Positions 59,433-64,000 of a stretch of DNA of 64,000 bases are shown in pieces. This DNA comes from Girardinichthys multiradiatus. Its lineage: Eukaryota > Chordata > Actinopteri > Cyprinodontiformes > Goodeidae. The notes below the pieces were generated by a model. It was not told the DNA's origin and ran no database searches. It saw only the letters and a list, made by a program, of their open reading frames with translations. The position numbers were made by a program, and so were the translations under genes. Each line of letters starts with the position of its first letter. The stretch's first letter is position 1. The stretch is from positions 40,326,147-40,390,146 of the forward strand of contig NC_061797.1 of assembly GCF_021462225.1 (NCBI RefSeq). The letters are read 5' to 3'.

Positions 59433-59960
59433 CATGATTGATGAGGTTTGTACTGGACCAAACTTGGGAGCTACATAGTGAGTAGAAAAGGATTTAATAA
59501 TGCAAAAAACACAAATGTTATAGTCAGACTCGAAAAAAAAAAGAACATGGAGCACAGAATGAAGAATGAGGCAGGTAAACCGAACATAAAGCATTACAAG
59601 GGAAGGATCCATTGAGGAACAGATAGAAATGGTGAACATATATATTGAGACAGGAGTAGAGAAATGACAGCCAAACCAGAAAGGAATCAGAGGAAATGAG
59701 TTACAGCTGAGGCAAAGAGAGAAAAGCAGAGCAGCTGAAGGAACACAAAGGGAGGAGAGACACACAGAAACACAGGGAAGTATCAGAACTCTAACAGGAA
59801 AATAACTTCTAAATGTATAAGGAACACTAAAACACAAAAGAATGAACTGAAGGGGAAAACACCTAGCACTAATAAGCATAGGGAAGTAACGTAAGACCTA
59901 AAGAACATAATAAACAGCAAAGAAATAGGCAAAATACATACACAAAAGTAAATCAAAACC
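59433..59960 (+). repeat. Strand-asymmetric purine-rich interspersed repeat
   Basis: The + strand is strongly A/G-biased with repeated ACAGG, AACACA and GGAAC words and few T runs. This texture matches A-rich dispersed repeats common in fish. The minus-strand open frame here (59879-59382) simply reflects this bias. The family is unknown and no terminal structure was confirmed. Confidence 0.45.
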
Positions 59961-61244
59961 CATGATGTCCCTGTTTTAATTCTTTATGGGCTTTTTTTAA
60001 ATGTCATTTGAATTTTTTCCCTAATTTAAAACTTTTGAAAACAATAGTACAGCTGATCTTTATGCTGAGACCGGATAACGTTTTAAAATTTCCTTTTTCT
60101 TTTCTCATCTTGCTGTTAAAAAAGACAGCCCCTGTTTTCTTCTCCGCCTTTCCTCTTCTTGCCTTCTTCCCCTGCTCACTCTGTCCAGGGAGTCATTATT
60201 GCTTCGGTAAATATTTCATAGACCTCAATACCTTTGCACACAGCCACCTGCCAGCAGCTTCTCTTCTTGTGGAAAGGGAGATCAAAATGAAAGAGAGTAA
60301 AGTGGAGGCTGTGGAGGAAGGAAGATGGGGCCTGTTTTTTTCCTGCCTTGTGTGAATTAGCATTTACTGGGAGAATGTCTGCTTTTAATCATGGCTTCTT
60401 AATGGTCTGTGTCCTTTCACATGTTCTAGAGAATTCCGGGGTGTTGTCATATTTATGCAAAACAATGTTCTGTTTTCTGTTTTTTGTTTTTTTGTTTTTC
60501 ACTTGGTTTGTTTTCAGAGATGGTGTTGATGGGAAAGAGAGTGTGCCGGTCCTCGCTCAAGACACCTAAAGCGAATACTAAGCCTCTCCTTCTTTTAACC
60601 TTGAGGAGCCCTGTAAGCAGCACCCTCTCCCCCTCCCTTTATTTTCTCCTTCCTTTGTTTCTTCAGCGCCACCTGTTTTTGACTGGGTTAGAGAAGGGTC
60701 TTGCATCACCTGCAGTGGCCCCTCTCTTTCTTCACCTGCCCTGCGTCACTCTCCTCCATTCTTACCTTGAAGAGGCCTCAAAAAGAGTTGCGATTCGGAG
60801 ATAAAATATTCAGCTTGGATGTAACTGCTTTAAGTTGTTTCAGAGTGGATAGCGTGTTGCCACAGAGCTTTGACTTCATAAATAAATGGTCAACAGCAGC
60901 CTCTTGGACTGCACTGTCTCCTGTATATATGAGATGTTCGTGTGCCTGGGGCTAAGCCCTGCCAAAGGGTTCCAGGCCTTAAATATGTATAAGCTTTAGC
61001 TGCCTCTGGACACACTCCTGGAAAACATTGAATGAAGCTCAGCAGAACAATTGTGCAATAGACCTAGAATAGAAAAGAACAAATCTTAGGAGAGGCAAGA
61101 CTGTTAGCGGTAGTACAATGAGGAATATTAGTTTAGATGTACTTCAAAACCTCACTGACATTTATTTATTCAGCCAGCTGGCCGAGACACTGTGTTTAAC
61201 TTCTGTAATTTCCACAGCATGAGAGCTTATAGGCCGAAGCACTG
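59961..61244. other. Intergenic, no gene recognised
   Basis: 59990-60560 is T-rich. 60540-60960 is more complex and may hold regulatory sequence. Open frames here reflect pyrimidine-rich stretches. No repeat family was identified. Confidence 0.35.
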
Positions 61245-61795
61245 CCATACAATATTGCTAGAACATGGTTGGACTCCTCTTTACCTTCAAACCTGCCTTA
61301 ATTCTTCATGCCACAGGCTCAATATGATGTCAGAAACAATTGGAATCATAACAACACAGCTGCTGCAGATTTGTCTGCTGCACATTCATGATGCACAACC
61401 CCCTTTCCACCATATCCCAAAGGTGCCCTACTGGACTGAGATCTTGTGACTTTGGAGGCCACTGGAGTACATTAACTTATTTTCATGCTTAAGAAACCAG
61501 TTTGAAATTATTTGAACTTTGTGACATTATCCTGCTGGAAGTAGTCATCAGAAGATGGGTACACTGTGGTCATTAAGGGATGGACATGGCCAGCAACATG
61601 TCACAGCTGAAACTGAGGTTCATTAGGAAACATTTTTTATGAACCTGTGTGATCTTTCTGCATACCTTAAGTGTAACAAGGGGTTATTTGAGCTACTGTT
61701 GCCTTTCTATTATCTCAAACTACGCTATGCTGATTTTCTATTTGTGTTAACAAGCAATTTAACAGTTGCACCTAATAAAGTGGCCAGTGAGAGTA
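61245..61795 (-). mobile_element. Internally deleted Tc1-like copy of the 26 kb lineage
   Basis: The right end (CACCTAATAAAGTGGCCAGTGAGAGTA, about 61769-61795) is the lineage's terminal repeat. The left part holds the antisense of the C-terminal and catalytic region, with CTGCAGATTTGTCTGCTGCAC near 61363 and GGAAGTAGTCATCAGAAGATGG near 61537. The DNA-binding half is mostly lost between about 61600 and 61680. The left terminal repeat is not recognisable. Confidence 0.8.
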
Positions 61796-64000
61796 GCTAT
61801 ACCCTAATCCTTCCTAAATTGCCCCCCACCCTCTCCTATTTTCCACAGATGATCCAAAGCAGCTCTTGTTTCTGTTAGGGGAAAAGCTTGATGCTTGGTT
61901 TCCTTTGAGCTTTCCTATGTAAACCCATGTTCACGCTTTTGCCTTGCACTCCTGGACGTTTTAACCAGGAAATGAAATGAGTCTGTAACAAATGTTTTGG
62001 CTTCTGTTGAACTCTTTAGCGAACAGCCACTTGCCAAATGTGGTGTTCCCAGAATCCCCCTGGGATGGGGTGGGGGGTGTATGCAGTCTCTTCTTGATTG
62101 AAAATACTTTAAAGGAAATGTTTTACAGAGTTGCTCAGGTATTAGGATAAGGAGGATTGAAATAAAGGATTTCTTTTGTAAAGTCGATTTGTATTTCATT
62201 TCTGTGAACAGAGATACAGGCTTGGTTTAGCCAGGCCATTTAAGGCTCCAGCATTAATCTGCAGGTGAAAAGGGGTCTTTAAATGTGATAAAGACGCCCT
62301 TGAATACGGTCTTGGCCTCTAGTGCTGCAAGTTTAGCTCAGGTCATGAACAATTTGTGCCTCATTGATTTTGTGTGTGCTGCTATGTGTGTGTTACTGTG
62401 AGGATATGCAGCATGTTAAACCCCATGAACTCATAGGCATAAATCAGCTATGGGAAGAAGCGTGACACAGGCTGTGGGGCCTTACTGGTTCAGACAGGAG
62501 CTATCATGGATCTAGTTTCAGGTGGAGGACATCAACTGCACTGATCTGTATTACCTTGCAGGGCTTTGAACAATACTGCTGTAAAAGAAGAACAATAGAA
62601 GAAAAACTATTCAGGTCACCTAAATAGTAAAAGTTTTTCTTCCCAACTCCTGTACGACACATGCTAGCTCCTGTATAGCCTTTGCAGTAGAAGCTTCGAC
62701 AGCAGTGTACATGAATCATGAGCTGCATTCATGTGCACACACAGACAACAGCGTTTGCTATTCTGTCTGTTTGTTGCAGATAGAGCCTGGGTCTTGTTAG
62801 CTGTCAGGCCAGAAATCCACAAAGCGTTTCTCTCACTTATTGATGGGGATCCACTAAATTACAGGCTCAAACAAGAGAGGCGGCTGTAGCAAACAATCTG
62901 TGTAAAAGTTTCCCCGTAGCCCCTCATGTTTCAGCATTGTGAGCATGTACACAAAGAAAAAAGGGAGTGAATGTCAAGAGGCTTCCAGATGCATTTCCCT
63001 TTATTTCACTTTCTCTTTTCTTTTGGCCTTCATTCTTTGGTCAGGCCCTGTCTGGTCTTGCTATTATCCTGGAGTGTTATCAGCATGTAGCTGCTTCTTC
63101 AGATCGCGTCAGTGATAAGGGTTAAATAAATGGAATGCTTGGCTAGTGGACATAGGTCAAACCTTGTTTCGCCCCTGTTTTTTCGTGTGTTACTGTGTTT
63201 GTCTGCAGGCGAAGTGGAGGGTGCAGCACGAACAGCCTGTGCAGTCTAATGAACTTATTGATTTCAATTTCAGGTCTGTTTTCTCACAGCCTGATGTTCC
63301 TAAAGCTTTCATCTGCAGCTGGACATAAATTAGTAACTCTGTCTCTTGATCTAGGGCTTTTCTTTTCGGGTCTGCTTGTCTTGTCTCCCTCAGACAGGCT
63401 GCTGTCTTGAAAATTCATTTTAAATGTGTTAAAAGCTTCTGTGGTTAAATAGATGCTGCGCCTGTGTGAGTGTTTTCTGTGTAGCTTACCATACACCTGT
63501 CTCTAACACAGACGGAGCTAACAAAATGACAAGCCTTATGTGTGAGTATATGTATGCTATCAGTTATTAGGAGTCTTTGGAGATGCTGTGTGTCCTCTTC
63601 CCAAGGGGTTCAGGGAGCAGATGACAACTGTTTGGAGATGTCTATGCCTATGTGTGTGTGTGCATGTGTGCATGTATGTGTGTGTGTGTGTGTCCGTTTG
63701 CATCTTATACTAATCCATATCATGTGTCACATGCAAGAAGTATTTTCCTGAAAATCTATGCATATATCCAAAGAAGGAGGAGTAAGTACAGCACATTCCC
63801 AAAAGAAGTCCAGTTCATGGAAATGAACAGCCACTGGTGATGGGACAGGAAGCCTTTCTAGGCCCAGCCCTAACGAGCACTGTGGGAGCCTCTAATGTGG
63901 ACCCAGTACATCCGATATCCCTGATGATGTCCAAAACTTAAACATTTAGAAGGTCCGGTTGCTATATGTAGATGTGAAATACCCCCTTGTTTTGAATCTG
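61796..64000. other. Intergenic, no confirmed gene; TG microsatellite
   Basis: 62200-62480, 62760-63150 and 63560-63640 have mixed composition and no recognised repeat. 63209-63274 resembles a small exon but was not accepted. The TG microsatellite is listed separately. The right edge carries no feature. Confidence 0.35.
63650..63693 (+). repeat. (TG)n microsatellite with CATG interruptions
   Basis: TG units interrupted by CA at several points. Likely polymorphic. Confidence 0.9.

Noticed and set aside
59382..59879. 165-codon minus-strand frame resembling a membrane protein
   Set aside because: It is the antisense of a purine-rich repeat, so the hydrophobic residues follow from base bias.
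63209..63274. Possible 22-codon exon (AKWRVQHEQPVQ) with CAG acceptor and GT donor
   Set aside because: It is too short to distinguish from chance, with no recognisable protein and no partner exon.

Overview
The window reads as nuclear DNA of a ray-finned, probably percomorph teleost fish. Most of it is non-coding: many decayed Tc1/mariner DNA transposons, several non-LTR retrotransposon (LINE) fragments, a tRNA-derived SINE and dinucleotide microsatellites. Nothing looks bacterial or organellar, and there are no operons or CRISPR arrays. The species cannot be fixed from the sequence.

The one protein-coding exon I can name is at 44488-44674 on the + strand. It has a good splice acceptor, and its translation matches what I remember of the C-terminus of vertebrate FTO, the 2-oxoglutarate/Fe(II)-dependent RNA N6-methyladenosine demethylase. 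I found no other FTO exon to its left. Positions 1-44487 are therefore best read as the last intron of fto, and positions 44675-64000 as the downstream interval, which in vertebrates leads towards IRX3. FTO introns and this interval are known to hold long-range enhancers of the Iroquois genes. Several blocks free of recognisable repeats, of mixed base composition and rich in TAAT-core motifs (about 4.2-5.7, 10.4-10.9, 13.0-13.9, 19.7-20.95, 41.7-43.5 and 54.2-54.9 kb) are candidates for such elements. I had no alignment to test this.

Repeat layout, left to right: an old LINE copy split by a SINE (0.3-1.6 kb); Tc1 remnants at 5.9, 9.7, 11.6 (carrying an inserted fragment), 15.4, 23.2, 25.8 and 28.3 kb; an RTE-like LINE lacking its reverse-transcriptase core (18.4 kb); a nearly full-length but inactivated Tc1 element of a second lineage (26.1-27.3 kb); a local direct duplication (28.2/28.8 kb); a LINE 3' end (34.2 kb) with an inverted partner at 56.5 kb; Tc1 copies at 45.2, 47.3, 52.2, 55.5, 59.2 and 61.2 kb; and a perfect 46-bp-arm hairpin at 50.2 kb. 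Almost all Tc1 copies have the transposase on the minus strand, antisense to fto.

I found no convincing new molecular system. The leads most worth following are the enhancer candidates, the terminal fto exon with its unusual tail, the hairpin, the Tc1 copy whose middle is unrelated sequence, and an unexplained 125-codon open frame at 35.2 kb.
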